Of a DNA stretch of 64,000 bases, positions 23,999 through 36,177 are shown piece by piece; the first letter of the stretch is position 1; every line of letters starts with the position of its first letter. A program made the translations under genes and the position numbers. The notes under the pieces were generated by a model. The model did no database searches. It was not told the origin of the DNA and was given only the letters and a program-made list of their open reading frames with translations. The stretch is from Sipunculus nudus (Eukaryota > Annelida > Sipuncula > Golfingiida > Sipunculidae): NCBI GenBank assembly GCA_026874595.1, contig CM049306.1, positions 1,254,019 through 1,318,018 of the forward strand, written 5' to 3'.

Positions 23999-24263
23999 AG
24001 ACAAATAAATATTAAATTTGATTAAATATGCCTCTCTTTCTTTTTATTTTAGAGCAACCATAGAACCTGTCAGTCACATGAAAATGAGAAAAAATAAAGG
24101 AATGTGTATAGAATCCTGGTTTCCTGTACTTCAGTTTATCTAATAGTTTTCTTCACTGATGTACTTCAGCAGATACTGCTGATATAGACTTGTACAAACA
24201 TGAAATATCAATGAATCCATAAATAAGATGATAAATAATGTGATTCATGTTTTATAATTTTAG
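23999..24263. other. Upstream of first recognised exon
   Basis: A unique-looking stretch between M2 and the exon. It contains a possible acceptor (TTTTATTTTAG at about 24042-24052). An upstream non-coding exon cannot be excluded. No clear promoter motif is identified. Confidence 0.35.
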
Positions 24264-24327
24264 GGGTCTTCATCAGATTGTTGCAGGAAGTCTTTTAAGA
24301 AGAACAATGGCAGCTGAAGTAGATATG
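24264..24327 (+). CDS. Exon with start codon, unidentified acidic protein (MAAEVDM)
   Basis: The exon is flanked by ATAATTTTAG (acceptor, ending 24263) and ATG|GTAATT (donor at 24328). The ATG at 24307 has a strong context (ACAATGG, A at -3 and G at +4). Coding 24307-24327 gives seven residues and ends on a codon boundary, so it joins in phase to the exon at 28882. The 5' part of the exon (24264-24306) would be untranslated leader, and the acceptor implies an upstream non-coding exon. The exon is short, so the evidence is splice signals, start context and phase. RNA data would settle it. I do not recognise the protein. Confidence 0.55.
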
Positions 24328-25297
24328 GTAATTCTGTTTATTTGAATTTATTGTAAATTTAATATTTATTTAAAAAGCAACATTATGGCCATTGTTAGCA
24401 GCATCAGGGGTAAATGTGTACATATTATCTTGTTTGTATTTGGTACAGCTCTTCTTGTACCCCAGATTCTTTTATACACAGTTTATTGAATGATAAGTCT
24501 GTGGTGTAACAAAACACATGGCAGCATCAAATTCATTACAAAATATCATAACAGACTCATGGTTTTCTTCCATTATTCCTTCCAGTCATTCAGCTTCACC
24601 TATGACTACCAGTATGGATAGCCAAAGTATTCAATATATCTAACTTCTCTGACTGCCACTAAAAAAATTATGTGAAAAATATTTTCTCCCTGCACATAAC
24701 GATAGTGTTATTGTCCCCTGCCATACATATACCATAAATACTTCTCACAAAATGGCTAGAAATAACCTGTGCAGTATCCTTAAGTCTGAACTAACCCAGA
24801 ACCATTCTGGAACAGACTGAATATACCATGCAATATATGTTCAGAGTCACCATGACATTGGAATGGCTATGGCTTTGAAATGTAGTGTTACTTTTCTTTT
24901 TTCTTTTTATTTTAAAGATTTTTTGTGGAGATAACCCCGTTTTTAGCTCAGCTGACTGAAAGTCATCGGAGCTATAGGGATCACTCTTTGTCCATTTGTC
25001 TGTCCATTAACAGGGCACATATTATAACTGCTGGACCTAGAAACTTGAAACTGACAACCCATGGAGGGCCATAAAAAATATCCTTGGAAACCTGAAATTA
25101 GGTCACTGTCACCTATATCCTCCGAACCATGGGGCTAGAAAGTACCCCCAAGAATAATTAAAAATTTGATACAAATGCTCCAGTATCTGAATAACTAATG
25201 GATTGATCTTTTTGCATGCATTTTGATCATGGAGTGTTTCATCATTTCCTGAAGACTTGTGGTGCCACCTGTATTTTTTCTTATTTTTATGCTTTTT

Positions 25298-26938
25298 AGC
25301 GAACCTGTGCGCTTATGCGATGGTGCTTTGTCTTCCGTTGTGCATCATCTGTACATTAACCCATATCTCGAAAAAGGCAGGAGCTAGCATCACCAAACTT
25401 TCTGCATAAAAACAGTCATCTAAAAAAGTCTATCGGAATATGTTTATTTTTTGGCTATCTGCATTTACTTTGATTTTATAGGGAAAAAGCTTTAAAACCT
25501 TTAAAAATCTTCTTTTCCAAAACCGTCCAGCCAAATTGTCCAATATTTCACAGAAATAATCGTAGAAATCAATCTCTCCGGTTTGGTGATTTTTGGCCAA
25601 GTTATAGGAAGTTGAACTTAGTCATCTGTCCAAAAGAAGCATACAAAAATTCTAATCTCAGAAATGGCTGGAGCTTTCATCACCAAATTTTATGCCAATG
25701 TTGGTCACATGAGTCATATCTGAACTTGAGGCATTGGTGGCGCAACCTGCATCAGCCTTTTTTGTATGGGAGTCATCAGTGCCTGTATCATACTGAGGGC
25801 AACAAAGAACTTCTTCTCTGAAACCATATGGCCAAATTGTGCAAATAGCACACAGAAATGATCCTAGGGTAGTGCTTTCTGAAGTTTGTTCAAATGGTCT
25901 CTGTTTAGTGACTTTCGGCTGAGTTATGGGAAGCTGAATTTAGTCATATGGCATAATAGCCCATTTAAGCTCAGTAGCTTCAAAGATCTTCTTCTCAAAA
26001 ACAACTGGGCCAAATTCTTAAATCTCACACATTAATTATCCTCATATGTTGATAATTCAAGTTTGTTCGAAGTTACAGGAAGCTGAACTTAGCCAGTTTG
26101 CTGTATCTTCCTATCTGAGTTATAAACCTTTTTCGACTGATGCCACTGAAGCCAATTTGTTTAATATTTTACAAGAATAATCCCAACAATAATTCTTATA
26201 GTAATTGTCTTTGATGGTTCCACATGAATAAATTTTGGCTGAATTATGGAGATTGAATTGAGTCATTTTACCATATATGTTAGCTGTGGGATGCAGTTAC
26301 ATCTAGCCTGGCACTAATTTATTGGCATCTATTACATCATGCCACTAGACATTTAGATTTCAGGTTAAATAGCCTGGCAGACTGCCAACTATTTCTGATT
26401 TGGCAACCAGCCAAAAGTCAGCCTGGATCTATTTATTGTTTTGGCAGACTGGCAACTGTATCAGAAAAGGCAACAGCTCAAGAGTTCACTCAGTGCAGCC
26501 AAGTACAAGTCAAAAGTTCACTCATTCTAGCCAGGTGCAGGTCAAGAGTTCACTCAGTGCAGTAGCTTGAGCCAGCAATTTGTCACAGTTCACTCTTGGC
26601 AACTGCCTTTCTCCCCTAAGCCTGGTCAGCCCAGTGCATCAAACTCAAGAAAAGTTTGATGTATTGGCCTGTTATATTGACCTGTCTGTGCGTCTTTGAT
26701 GGCTTTCTCATTCACAAGACAGGTGTTGCCACCTACAGTGACTTTGCACAGTGTATGTGCTTGCTTATTTCTAAGGAGGATATATCAGTCTGAAATTAGG
26801 CATATGTATACATCTCTGATACCTTTGTCGTATACAAGATATATAGGCCTACTTAAAAATTAATGGCCCAGCATTGAAGCATTATACCTGGTGTATAAAC
26901 CATTGCACAGGTTCGCATTAGGCCTGTAGGCCTTGTTT
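25298..26938 (+). mobile_element. T2 hairpin-headed element, copy 1 (1.64 kb), nested in T1
   Basis: The head AGCGAACCTGTGCGC (25298-25312) has its inverted partner GCACAGGTTCGC at 26905-26916, giving a 12 bp perfect inverted match. A palindrome, GGCC-TGTA-GGCC, and TTGTTT follow, ending at 26938. The interior carries units with 'aaaacc..(c/g)ccaaattgt', 'atttcacagaaataatc' and 'ggccaa(g)ttataggaagttgaac'. The T1 sequence resumes on the other side at 26939, proving nesting. No coding capacity is visible. Confidence 0.75.
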
Positions 26939-27588
26939 CTCTATTTTTGAGACTTTCAGATGAAGCAGTCCGTCTGTTGACAAGGCACAAATCATAACCA
27001 TTAGACCTAGAAACTTCTAACTAAACATCCAGGGAGTTCCTGGGCAAATCTCCTTGGAAACCTGAAATTAGGTTATGGTATTTTTCCAACTACAGACTGA
27101 AAACATGATTTTGAGTGCCCAGTAAGTCAGATGGGGCACAAATTGTTTCAGCCAGGCCTAGAATCTTCTAATATGACATTCAGGCAGGTCTTGGGTAAAT
27201 ATGCATGGAAACCTGAAATTAGGTCATGGAGACCTAATTCTGTGAGCTAAGGGCCACAAGCATGATTTTGAGCACCCTGAAATCAGATGGGGACAGATTG
27301 TATCTGCTAGCCCTAGAATGTTCCATTGTGATATACATGGAAGTCTTGGGCAGTCTCCATGGAAACCTAAAATTAGGTCATGGTGACCTATATTTTGCAT
27401 GCTACCAGCCATAACCTCTTAGGCAATATCCATGGAAACCTGAAATAGGGTCATGGTGACCTATATTACTGGCTAAAAGCATTTTAAGCACCCAGACAGT
27501 TGACAGGGTACAAAACTTTACTGTTGAACCTAGAATATTCTGTCTTGACATCCAGTGATGTCCTTCAGAAATATGCATGTTCATTTTT

Positions 27589-27807
27589 AGCTCAGCTGAC
27601 TGCATACAAAAAGGCTAGATTTCATGGAAATGGCTGGACATATTATCATGAAACTTTTACTTTTTGTTTTTTTTTTATTAAGAACTTTAATTGCTACAGT
27701 TTTTAAATTGGGATACCTGCTACAAAATTTGGCATTCAGATGATAAAATTCATTTTGTGAATGTCTTCCTAGTCAGCTGAGCATTATGACCCATGGGTCA
27801 CTTGTTT
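27589..27807 (+). mobile_element. Short (0.22 kb) T1-like copy or second head
   Basis: Starts AGCTCAGCTGACTGCATAC and ends with the T1 tail at 27807. It lacks the second arm of the head hairpin and most of the interior. It is either an internally deleted copy inserted in copy C or a rearrangement of copy C itself. Confidence 0.5.
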
Positions 27808-28881
27808 TAATGTTTGTTTATCTAAGGACTGTGTACACCTGCAGAATTTCATTCCAGTTTCAGACTATGTGATGGGCTTACACACAATAATCCTGGTGGC
27901 AACCAGGTCATAACCCTAAAAGGCACACTCTTTTATGAGTGAAACACAACTGTTGACCACAGTTTCCCCATTAAGCCTGCAGAGCACTCACCCTGTGTGG
28001 GGCTGATCGTGAAATATCTCACCGTCTCGGCTGAACTCACAATTTAAAGGCATTGAGCCAAGTGCTCTTCCTTGGACCACAGAAGCTAGTTGTGATTGTT
28101 TTTCTTCCAGACAAAGTATGAAACTGTCCAATGAACAAAAAAATGTACCCAGTCATCCCAGGTCTTGAAGCTTCTGATCTTGTCTGAGGGTATGGGCATC
28201 TTGAACTTTCTCTGATAATTCAGAATATGGCTGTTATATTCTTAAAATATTTAGATGAATATGATTTCCTCATTTCAGATTATCAATGATAAACATGGGA
28301 ATCACAGTGTCATGTCTATAGATATGATTGTTCACATGTAAATAAACTGGGATTATTTACCTTTTATATAAGTGTAGATGCCAGCATGTATATACCAAGA
28401 ATATTGACATTTATGACAGAAAATTAATGTTTTTTACAATCAAAGTCATATAATACATAAAATATGTCCTGTTGGAATTAATACTAGCATTATAAGTGTA
28501 TGGCATTTGTGTGTGTATTTTACAAGATCATGCATATTCATGTATCAGTGACTACATGCTCTTTAATTGCCATCTTTGTCTGATCATTCTGTCAAAGAAC
28601 TCAGCAATCTAGTTCACTGAAGCCATTACAGATATTCTGATATTGCAGAAAAAAAACCTCCCAGCTGAATATAATTGTACCAGAAAATATGTAGTGATAA
28701 CTTTCTCCTGAGTCAGTCATCAAATTTTGTTTTACTGCCTCGATATTCTTTACAAATCTAGTAAGAAAATAAACATGTACAATCTTCAGACTGCTTAAAA
28801 TCAAATTATACTTATACAAAAAAATAGCACTAAATGAAGGTATAAAGTTAACATGTATAAAAATGTACTGTTTTGTTGCAG

Positions 28882-28986
28882 ATGGATATTGAAGTAGACT
28901 TAGGACAGACAACAAAAAAAGACCAAATTGGATTCAGCCTTATCAGCAAGGATGTCATTGTAGATGGAGTTAATAGTAACATGAAG
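28882..28986 (+). CDS. Exon 2 of unidentified acidic protein
   Basis: 35 codons between acceptor TTTTGTTGCAG and donor AAG|GTATAT, phase 0 at both ends. The translation begins MDIEVDLGQTTKKDQIGFSL and continues with ISKDVIVDGVNSNMK. It has no low-complexity bias, unlike everything around it. Joined to exon 1 it gives a peptide with two adjacent Met residues (MAAEVDM-MDIEVDL), so translation could also start here. A 39-44 bp minisatellite begins only about 30 bp past the donor. I do not recognise a domain. The assignment rests on splice sites, phase and codon-like composition. Confidence 0.65.
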
Positions 28987-29019
28987 GTATATATAAAAAA
29001 GTACCCTCATCTCTGGGTA

Positions 29020-31225
29020 CTTCTTGACCTCAGAAGGACTAGTATCCCTCCATCTCTTGTTCCCCCCTTAACTCAGAAGGATAGGCTTCCTCCATCTCTT
29101 CTTTCCCCCTTTGCCTGAGAAGGAAGGGTATCCCTTCATCTCTTGGTTCCCCCTAAACACAAAAGGACAAGCTTCCCTCAATTTCTTGGCTCCTCATGAT
29201 CTAAGAGGACACATATCCCTGCATCTCTTCTTTCCCCTTTGACCTCAGAAGGAAAGGTATCCCTCCATCTCTTGTTTCCCTCTAGACGCACAGGGACAAG
29301 CATTCCTCCTTCTCTTGGTTCCCCTTGAACTCAGAGGGACAGACATTCCTTCATCTCATTTCCCCCTTGGCCTCAGAAGGGGAGGTATACCTCCATCTCT
29401 TGGTTTCCCCTAAACTCAGAAGGACAAGCATCCCTCAATCTCTTGTTTCCCCAAAGGCCTTGGAAGGTGTGTCCCTCCATCTCTTGTTTCACGATTGGAC
29501 TTTGGATGAGGGCTATCCCTCCATTTCTTGGTCCCCCCTTAACTCAGAAGGACAGGTATCCTCCATCTCTTATTTCTCCCTTGGCTTTAGAAGGAGGGGT
29601 TTCCCTCCATCTCTTTGTTCTTCATTACCTCAGGACTGGAACTCTCCATATCTTAGTTCCCCCTTTACCTCAGCAGACCAGTTATCCCTCCATCTGTTGG
29701 TTCCCTCTTGACCTCAGGACAGGTATCCCTTCATCTCTTGGTTCTTCTTGACCTGAGAAGAGGATCCCTAATCACTTGGTTCTTCTTGACCTCAGAAGAG
29801 GATCCCTCTATCTCTTTGTTCTTCTTGACCTCAGAAGAGGATCCCTCCATCTCTTTGTTCTTCTTGACCTCAGAAAAGGATCCCTCCATCTCTTGGATCC
29901 CTTGAACTCAGGGGGAAAGGTATCCCTCCATCTCTTTGTTCCCCCTAAACTCAGAAGGATAGGCATTCCTCCATCTCTTGTTTCCCTCTAAACGCAAAAG
30001 GACAAGCATTCCTTCACCTCTTGTTTCCCTCCTGACCTTAGAAAGAGTGGTATCCCTCCATCTCTTGGTTCCCCCTAAACTCACAAGGTCAAGCATTCCT
30101 CCATCTCTTGTTTCCCCCTGACCTTAGAAAGACAGGTATCCCTCCATCACTTGGTTCCTCCTATCCTCAGAAGGACAAGCATCCCTCCTTCTCTTGTTTC
30201 CCCCTTGGCCTCAGGAGAGGTATACCTCCATCCCTTGGTTTCCCCTAAACTCAGAAGGACAAGCATCACTCAATCTCTTGTTTCTCCCTTGGCTTCAGAA
30301 GGAGGGGTATCCCTCCATCTCTTTGTTCTTCATTACATCAGGACTGGAACTCTCCATATCTTGGTTCCCCCTTTACCCAAGCAGACCAGTTATACCTTCA
30401 TCTATTGGTTTCCTCTTGACCTAAGAAGGACAGGTATCCCTTCATCTCTTATTTCTACTTGACCTTAGAAGAGGATTCTTCCATCTCTTTGTTCTTGACC
30501 TCAGAAGAGGACCCCTTCATCTCTTGGTTATTCTTGATCTCAGAAGAGGATCCCTTCATCCCTTTGTTCTTTTTTACCTCAGAAGAGGATCCCTCCATCT
30601 CATGGTTCTTCTTGACCTCAGAAGAGGATCCCTCCATCTCTTTTATCTTCTTGACCTCAGAAAAGGATCCCTCCATCTCTTGGTTCTTCCTGACCTCAGA
30701 AGAGGATCCCTCCATCTCTTGGTTCTTCTTGACCTGAGAAGAGGATCCCTCCATCTCTTGGTTCTTCTTGACCTGAGAAGAGGATCCCTCCATCTCTTTG
30801 TTCTTCTTGACCTCAGAAAAGGATCCCTCCATCTCTTTGTTCTTCTTGACCTCAGAAGAGGATCCCTCCATCTCTTGGTTCTTCTTGACCTCAGAAGAGG
30901 ATCCCTCCATCTCTTGGTTCTTCTTGACCTCAGAAGAGGATCCCTCCATCTCTTTGTTCTTCTTGACCTCAGAGGACAGGCATCCTTTCATCTCTTGGTT
31001 CCCCCCTAAACTCAGAAGGCCAAGTATCATACCATCTCTTGGTTCTCCTTAAACTCAGATGACAGGCATCCTTTCTTCTCTTGGTTCCCCCTAATCTCAG
31101 GAAGCCAGGTATGGCTCAATCTCTTAGTTCCTCATTTGCCTCAGAAAGAGGAGTACCCTTCCTTCGCTTGGTTCTCCCTAAACTCAGCAGGACAAGTTTC
31201 CCTCTATCTCTTGGTTCCCTGCAGT
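29020..31225. repeat. Minisatellite M3 (39 bp and ~43 bp units)
   Basis: The left two thirds has diverged units of about 43 bp ('cccctaaactcagaagg' + 'acaagcatccctccatctctt' + 'ggtt'). From about 30460 to 30970 a homogeneous 39 bp unit takes over ('ttcttgacctcagaagagg' + 'atccctccatctcttggttc'). The stretch 29370-29700 is partly repeated at 30205-30450, so higher-order duplication occurred. Because 39 is divisible by three, long frames stay open on both strands (for example 30455-31030, minus). They are repeat artefacts. Confidence 0.9.
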
Positions 31226-31497
31226 TTGACATTTTTTACCTTAATGGTTGCTAGGCCAAAAGAAAGGTATGGTTCTCAGGCTCACGTCAGTTTCAACCCC
31301 CCGCATCAAAAATTTTTATTTTTGTTTTCAAGAAGATAAAATAATACAGTTTTCATAAGATTTCTTATGTTTTGTAGTGCTTCTACCTGTTAAGCAAAAA
31401 AATTATGACATTTCTATCAACATACAAAAAAAATAAAAAAAAAAATTGGCTGCCCTCACTTATTTCTAAAAAAAAATCTGAGAACCATAACTTTTTA

Positions 31498-33562
31498 AGT
31501 GAACCTATGAGCTTATGCAATGGTGTGGCATTGTCAATCCAGCATCCACTGTTCGGAATCCACCATACGTTAACCAATGCTATCTCAAAAACTGTTAGAG
31601 CTAGCAGTGTCAAATTTTGTGGAAGAATCAGTCGCATGTCAAACTTTATAGGATTGAACTTGTTTTTTTGCTATCTGCATGTACTTAAATTTTATATGGA
31701 AAAAGCTTAAAATACTTTAAAAATCTTCTCCAAATTTGTCTAGCCAAATTGTTAAATATTTCACATAAATAATTCCTGAAACTATCTCTCTCAAGTTTCT
31801 TCAATGGTTCAAGTTTGGTGAATTCTGGCCAAGTTACAGGAAGCTGAACTTAGTCATTTGGCCAAGAAAGGATACTAAAATTACAGTGTCAGAAACAGCT
31901 GAAGTTATCTTCACCAAATTTTATGCAAATGTTGGTCATATGAATCATATATGAATTTGAGGTATTGGTGGCACCACCTGCATCTACCTTTTCTGTACAA
32001 TGGTCAACAGTCATCAGTGCATTAACCTATTATATCTCAGGAGTAGCAGGAGCTAGCATCCCCAAATTTTATGCGAAAATCTGGCACATATCAAATGTTG
32101 TGGGTTTGAGTATTTTGTGGCGGCACCTGCATTAACTTTTCATTTTATGGGGGAAAAGCTAAAAATCCTTTAAAATCTTCTTCTCTAAAATCATTTATGC
32201 AAATTGTTCAATATTTCACAGAAATAATCCCAGAGATAAGCTCTCTCAGGTTTGTTCAAATGGTTTGAGTTTAACGAATTTTGGCCAGGTTACAGGAATT
32301 TGAACTTGGTCATTTGCCCAAGTAACTACAGAAGCTAGCATCACCAAGTTTTGTGCAAATGTTGGTCACATGACTCGTATTTGAAATTGCAGTTTTTGTG
32401 GTGCCATCTACGTCGACCTGTTTTTACTGACAAAAACCTCATAATTTTAGCCTCTTTCAGTTTAAAATTGTTTTATGGTGAAACTTTCAAGCTTAATCGT
32501 TTAATTTTTTACAAGTATTATCCCAGGTTAGGATTCTTTCAGTTGTAGAAGAATACATTTAGTTTGTGATTTATGGCAGAGCTTTAACAATGAAAGGACT
32601 ACATCTTTTATTATTCTAATCTTTTGATAAACAAAATCTTATGGATATGCCAGCTTGAAAAAAAAGCATTGTAGCCAAAGTCTTGAAGTATGTGTGAACA
32701 GATTGACCTACAGGCAAAGATTGAGTCTGTATCTATAAGTAGCTTGGCAGACTGCAAACAATTTCAGATAAATGCAACTGGCCAAAGGACAGTCTGCATC
32801 TGTTTATAGCTTTGGCAGACTGCCAACTGTATCAGATTATGCAACAAGTCAAGAGTTCACACAGTGCAGCCAGGTACATGTCAACAATTCACTCTATGCA
32901 GCCAGATGCAGGTCAAGAGTTCACTTAGTGCAGTGGCTGTAGCTAGCAATTTATTCCTGTTCACTCTGGGCAAATGCCTTTCACACTTAAGCCTGGTTAG
33001 GCTGGTGCACCTGACTCAAGAGAAGTTTGATGTATTGGCCTGATATTTTGACCTGTCCATGCATCTTTGATGGCTTTCTCTTTCACAAGACTGGTGTCAC
33101 CACCTACAATGACTTTTGCACAATGTATGTGCCTGCTTATTTCTCAGGAGGGATTTGATAAATCAGCCTGACTTTGTGCATATTTATACATATTGGAAAG
33201 CTTTATCATATACAAGACTGGTTGCACGATTTACAATAATTGCTGCACAGTGTATGTCCCTGCTTATTTCTCAGGAGGGGTTTGATATATCAGCCTGAAA
33301 TTGGGCATATATATATCTCAGGTAGCTTTGTCATATACAAGACTGGTGGGGCCACCTACAGTCATTTTTATGTTGTGTGCACCCATGGAAGTATTTCAGC
33401 AGTGATCTTTGTGTAATTGGTTCTTGTTCAAAATGTTTAGTACTTGTACTAGTAATTGTTTATGTACATGTTACACATGTAAAGTAATGGTCCAGCATTG
33501 AAGCATTATACCTGGTGTATATACCATTGCACAGGTTCGCATTTGTCCTGTAGGCCTTGTTT
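31498..33562 (+). mobile_element. T2 hairpin-headed element, copy 2 (2.07 kb)
   Basis: The head AGTGAACCTATGAGCTTATG at 31498 corresponds to AGCGAACCTGTGCGC of copy 1. The tail has GCACAGGTTCGC at about 33529-33540, then a palindrome-like CCTGTAGG and CCTTGTTT ending at 33562. The interior has units of about 0.3 kb with 'gctagcatcaccaa', 'ggtcacatga' and 'ggtggcaccacctgcat'. It then has the block (from about 32990) also seen at 1-440 and 26620-26938. It ends only 70 bp before exon 3. Confidence 0.75.
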
Positions 33563-33632
33563 ATTTTGCCTTACATGTTAATATTTTTTTCTTCATGAAG
33601 CTGAATTGATCCCTGCTTATGTGGTTTTGCAG

Positions 33633-33884
33633 CAGTCTGGAATGAATGGTGCAGGTTGCACATCCAGAGGAGAAGAAGCTGTTAGTCCTGGAGAGGGGGG
33701 AGCACTACCCAGTGTAACACCTGCTCAGTCAACCACAGAACCAACAGTTTTGAAAACAGAGGAAGACTCTCTAAAAGTGTTATCTGCTGGAGAAAGCAGT
33801 GATCAGAATGTCACAGGCATAGTGGCTGAGGGAAGATCAGAACCCCAAAAAAGGCAAGGAAGGACTTCACCAAGTCTGACTGAG
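33633..33884 (+). CDS. Exon 3 of unidentified acidic protein (84 codons, disordered)
   Basis: The acceptor is GTGGTTTTGCAGCAG, a tandem NAGNAG site, so the exon starts at 33633 or 33636 (one Gln more or less). The donor is ACTGAG|GTAGCT. Phase is 0 at both ends. The sequence is rich in Ser, Thr, Glu, Gly and Pro (for example SPGEGGALPSVTPAQSTTEP, KTEEDSLKVLSAGESSD) and ends GRTSPSLTE. It looks like an intrinsically disordered linker with several Ser/Thr-Pro sites that could be phosphorylated (inference). No domain is recognised. The frame continues open past the donor for 23 codons, so the end depends on the splice site and phase agreement with exon 4. Confidence 0.65.
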
Positions 33885-33948
33885 GTAGCTAACAATCTGA
33901 TACCCTTAATGGCCTTTTTCCTAGAATTGCCTCTGACTTCTCCCCCTT

Positions 33949-34290
33949 TTTAAGTCAACTGAGGTATAGGTATGGCGCTTTGTCCCTCGTCCATCTGGCC
34001 TTCCATTAGCAGGGCACAAATTGCTACTTAAAATTTAGGGAGTTCAATAAAAAATCTCCTTGGAAACCTTAAATTAGGTCACTGCAATCTATATCCTTTG
34101 AGCTATGGGGCTTGAAAGTACCCCCCAGAATTATAAAAAAATTGATACAAAACCTCCAATATCTTGATGATTAATGCATGGATTGTCATGAATCTTTGCC
34201 TTGAATATTGACATGACTTGTTTTGTCAGTACCTGAAAAGTGGTGGCACCAACTGTATTTTTTCTTATTTTTACCAATATTTTTCTATTA
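33949..34290 (+). repeat. T1 fragment with degenerate head
   Basis: Starts near TTTTTAAGTCAACTGAGGTATAG, a shortened head keeping only the second part of the hairpin. It continues through the T1 unit ('cagggcacaaattgct', 'ggaaaccttaaattaggtc', 'gagctatgggg', 'ggtggcacca') and breaks off near 34290 without a tail. Confidence 0.6.
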
Positions 34291-34740
34291 TTTTACTATA
34301 AAATGACAGCAATCATGGTTCTCAGCTGTGATTCCATCTAGTGTCTGGAGTGTTTATTAATCACCAGTGGAAGCCCTATAGTAATCACCGTGTCTGTCTG
34401 TCTACAGGTCGTACAATCCATCCAAACAAATTTGTTTCTAGATTATGACAAAAATAAGTTTATGGGTGATAATTCTGCTTTGGCTAGACAGATTGGCTTC
34501 AAACTTGATTCAGTAATGACCGACCACCTAAGTAAGAAACATTTTGATTTTCAGGGTCCAGAGGTCAAGGTGAAGGTCACAGGAGCCACACCTTTAAAAT
34601 GGTTGTGGATGCACTGTAAATCAAACTTTTCATCCCAAACTTTTCATCTTTCACACATGGCTTACTTGCCCAAAGTGGAAGAAATCTGTAGATCCTGAGG
34701 TTACCTAGACATTGGTAAAGGTCACTGGACCCCACTTTTT
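34291..34740. other. Intronic spacer with unrecognised open frame
   Basis: An open frame at 34390-34698 includes a 'ccagaggtcaaggtgaaggtcacagg' block. Similar 'ggtcaaggtcacagg' phrases occur in repeats at 49213 and 49530, so I read this as repeat debris, not an exon. Confidence 0.45.
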
Positions 34741-36177
34741 AGTTCACTCTGTGAACTTATGCCATGGCGCAGCGTCCACTGTCAAATGTCCACTGTCCAC
34801 CGTTTGTTACCAAATATCTCAACAGCCACAGCAGCTGCCTTCATGAAACTTTGCAGAATTACTGATCATAGAATGAATATGAAAAAATAAGCTTTTGGTG
34901 GCGCCACCATTTTGACCTAGTTTCTGCAGGCCAAAATGGTCTTTTTCATTTCTTCCAAGAAAAGTCTTAAAGTATAAATATTATGGCCTTCATATCATAG
35001 GCAAAAGATCCTTAGAGGAATGGGAAAATTTGAGAATAAATTCAGTCAAGTCATTTTCAAAATGGCATCTCTACAGAACTTAAATTGTGTCGATCGCAAA
35101 ATTTGGCAACTTGAAGTGTTTCCATACATGATGTATTGTCTGTTACCAAATATCTTAGTAACTGCTGCAGCCTTCAGTTTCAAATTTCACAGGAATATTG
35201 ATCATGTGACTGCTAAATGATTTTGACCTCCAGGTGGCGCCACCTGTGTTGACCTTCTTTCTGCTGGTTGTACTGGTCTTTTCTGCATTTTCCAAGATAA
35301 GTCATAAAGTATTAATATTGTGGCCTTCATATCATAGGCAAAAATTCCTTAGAGGAAGTGGAATAATTTGAGTATAAATTTAGTCAAGTCATTTTCAAAA
35401 TGGCGTCTCTACGGAACTTTAAATTGTGTCAATCACAAAATTTGGCAACTTGATGTGTTTCCATACATGATGTATTGTCTGTTACCAAATATCTTAGGAA
35501 CTGCTGCAGCCTTCAGTTTCAAATTTCACAGGAATATTGATCATGTGACTGTTAAATGATTTTGACCTCCAGGTGGCGCCACCTGTGTTGACCTACTTTC
35601 TGCTGGTTGAAATGGTCTTTTCGGCTTTTTCCAAGATAAGTCATAAAGTATTAATATTGTGGCCTTCATATCATAGGCAAAAAGTTTCTTAGAGGAAGTG
35701 GAATAATTTGAGTATAAATTCAGTCAAGTCATTTTCAAGATGGCGTCTCTACAGAACTTCAAATTGTGTAGATCGCAAAATTTGGCAACTTGATGTGATA
35801 CCATACATGATGTATTGTCTATTACCAAATTTCTTAGGAACTGCTGCAGCCTTCAGTTTAATAATTTCATATGAATATTGATCATGTGACTGCTAAATGA
35901 TATTGACCTGCAGGTGGTGCCACCTGTATTGAGCTACATTTGCTGTGGGTGAAAATTGCTTGTATCTCAGGAGCATTGGTCTGAAATTGGCATGTGCATC
36001 CATCTTGGAAAGTTTCTGTAAAACCAGACAGGTCGCGCCACCTAACTTGTGCAATAGAACACTGTCCACTTGGAAAGGAATTAATGTTTTTTTACATTCA
36101 CTTTTTTTCTTTTTTAATCACCTACCAGCATGCACAGTAATTCACAGAGTGAACATTTGACCCCTGGGTCTCTCGTT
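34741..36177 (+). mobile_element. T3 hairpin-headed element (1.44 kb)
   Basis: The head contains GTTCAC-TCT-GTGAAC (34742-34756), a 6 bp-stem hairpin. The inverted copy TTCACAGAGTGAAC lies at 36141-36154, a perfect 14 bp match. The tail palindrome GACCC-CT-GGGTC and TCTCGTT end the element at 36177. The interior has three units of about 340 bp, each with 'atatcttaggaactgctgcag' and 'aggtggcgccacctgtgttgac' (near 35233, 35573, 35915). It is followed with no gap by the head of T1 copy B. No coding content is visible. Confidence 0.8.

Larger units (their letters stand above)
24945..27807 (+). mobile_element. T1 hairpin-headed element, copy C, interrupted by a T2 element
   Basis: The head at 24945 (AGCTCAGCTGACTGAAAGTC, with one mismatch in the second stem arm, CGGAGCT) is followed by 'tttgtccatttgtctgtcc'. 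The unit with 'ggacctagaaacttg' runs to a T-rich stretch at 25290, where a T2 element begins. After the T2 tail (26938) the T1 interior resumes as CTCTATTTTTGAGACTTTC, exactly as in intact copy D. The tail at 27773-27807 has CAGCTGAGC, GACCCATGGGTC and ACTTGTTT. A second head at 27589 may be a separate short copy that shares this tail. Confidence 0.7.
24328..28881 (+). other. Intron 1 of the acidic-protein gene
   Basis: 4.55 kb between GTAATT at 24328 and TTTTGTTGCAG ending 28881. It holds 0.6 kb of AT-rich unique sequence, the nested elements at 24945-27807, and then about 1.07 kb of AT-rich sequence (27808-28881) in which I see no repeat or coding signal. Confidence 0.6.
28987..33632 (+). 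other. Intron 2 of the acidic-protein gene
   Basis: 4.65 kb, nearly filled by minisatellite M3 (29020-31225) and T2 copy 2 (31498-33562). Between them (31226-31497) is AT-rich sequence with poly-A runs. It ends at a tandem CAGCAG acceptor. Confidence 0.6.

Noticed and set aside
30455-31030. 191-codon minus-strand frame with 13-residue EVKKNQEMEGSSS repeats, and 161-codon plus-strand frame
   Set aside because: The 39 bp M3 unit is a multiple of three, so both strands stay open. It lies in an intron and the array degenerates at both ends.
34390-34698. 102-codon frame with a CTACAG acceptor-like start
   Set aside because: It contains a 'ggtcaaggtcacagg'-type phrase found in other repeats, shows no donor that fits, and its phase does not match the neighbouring exons.
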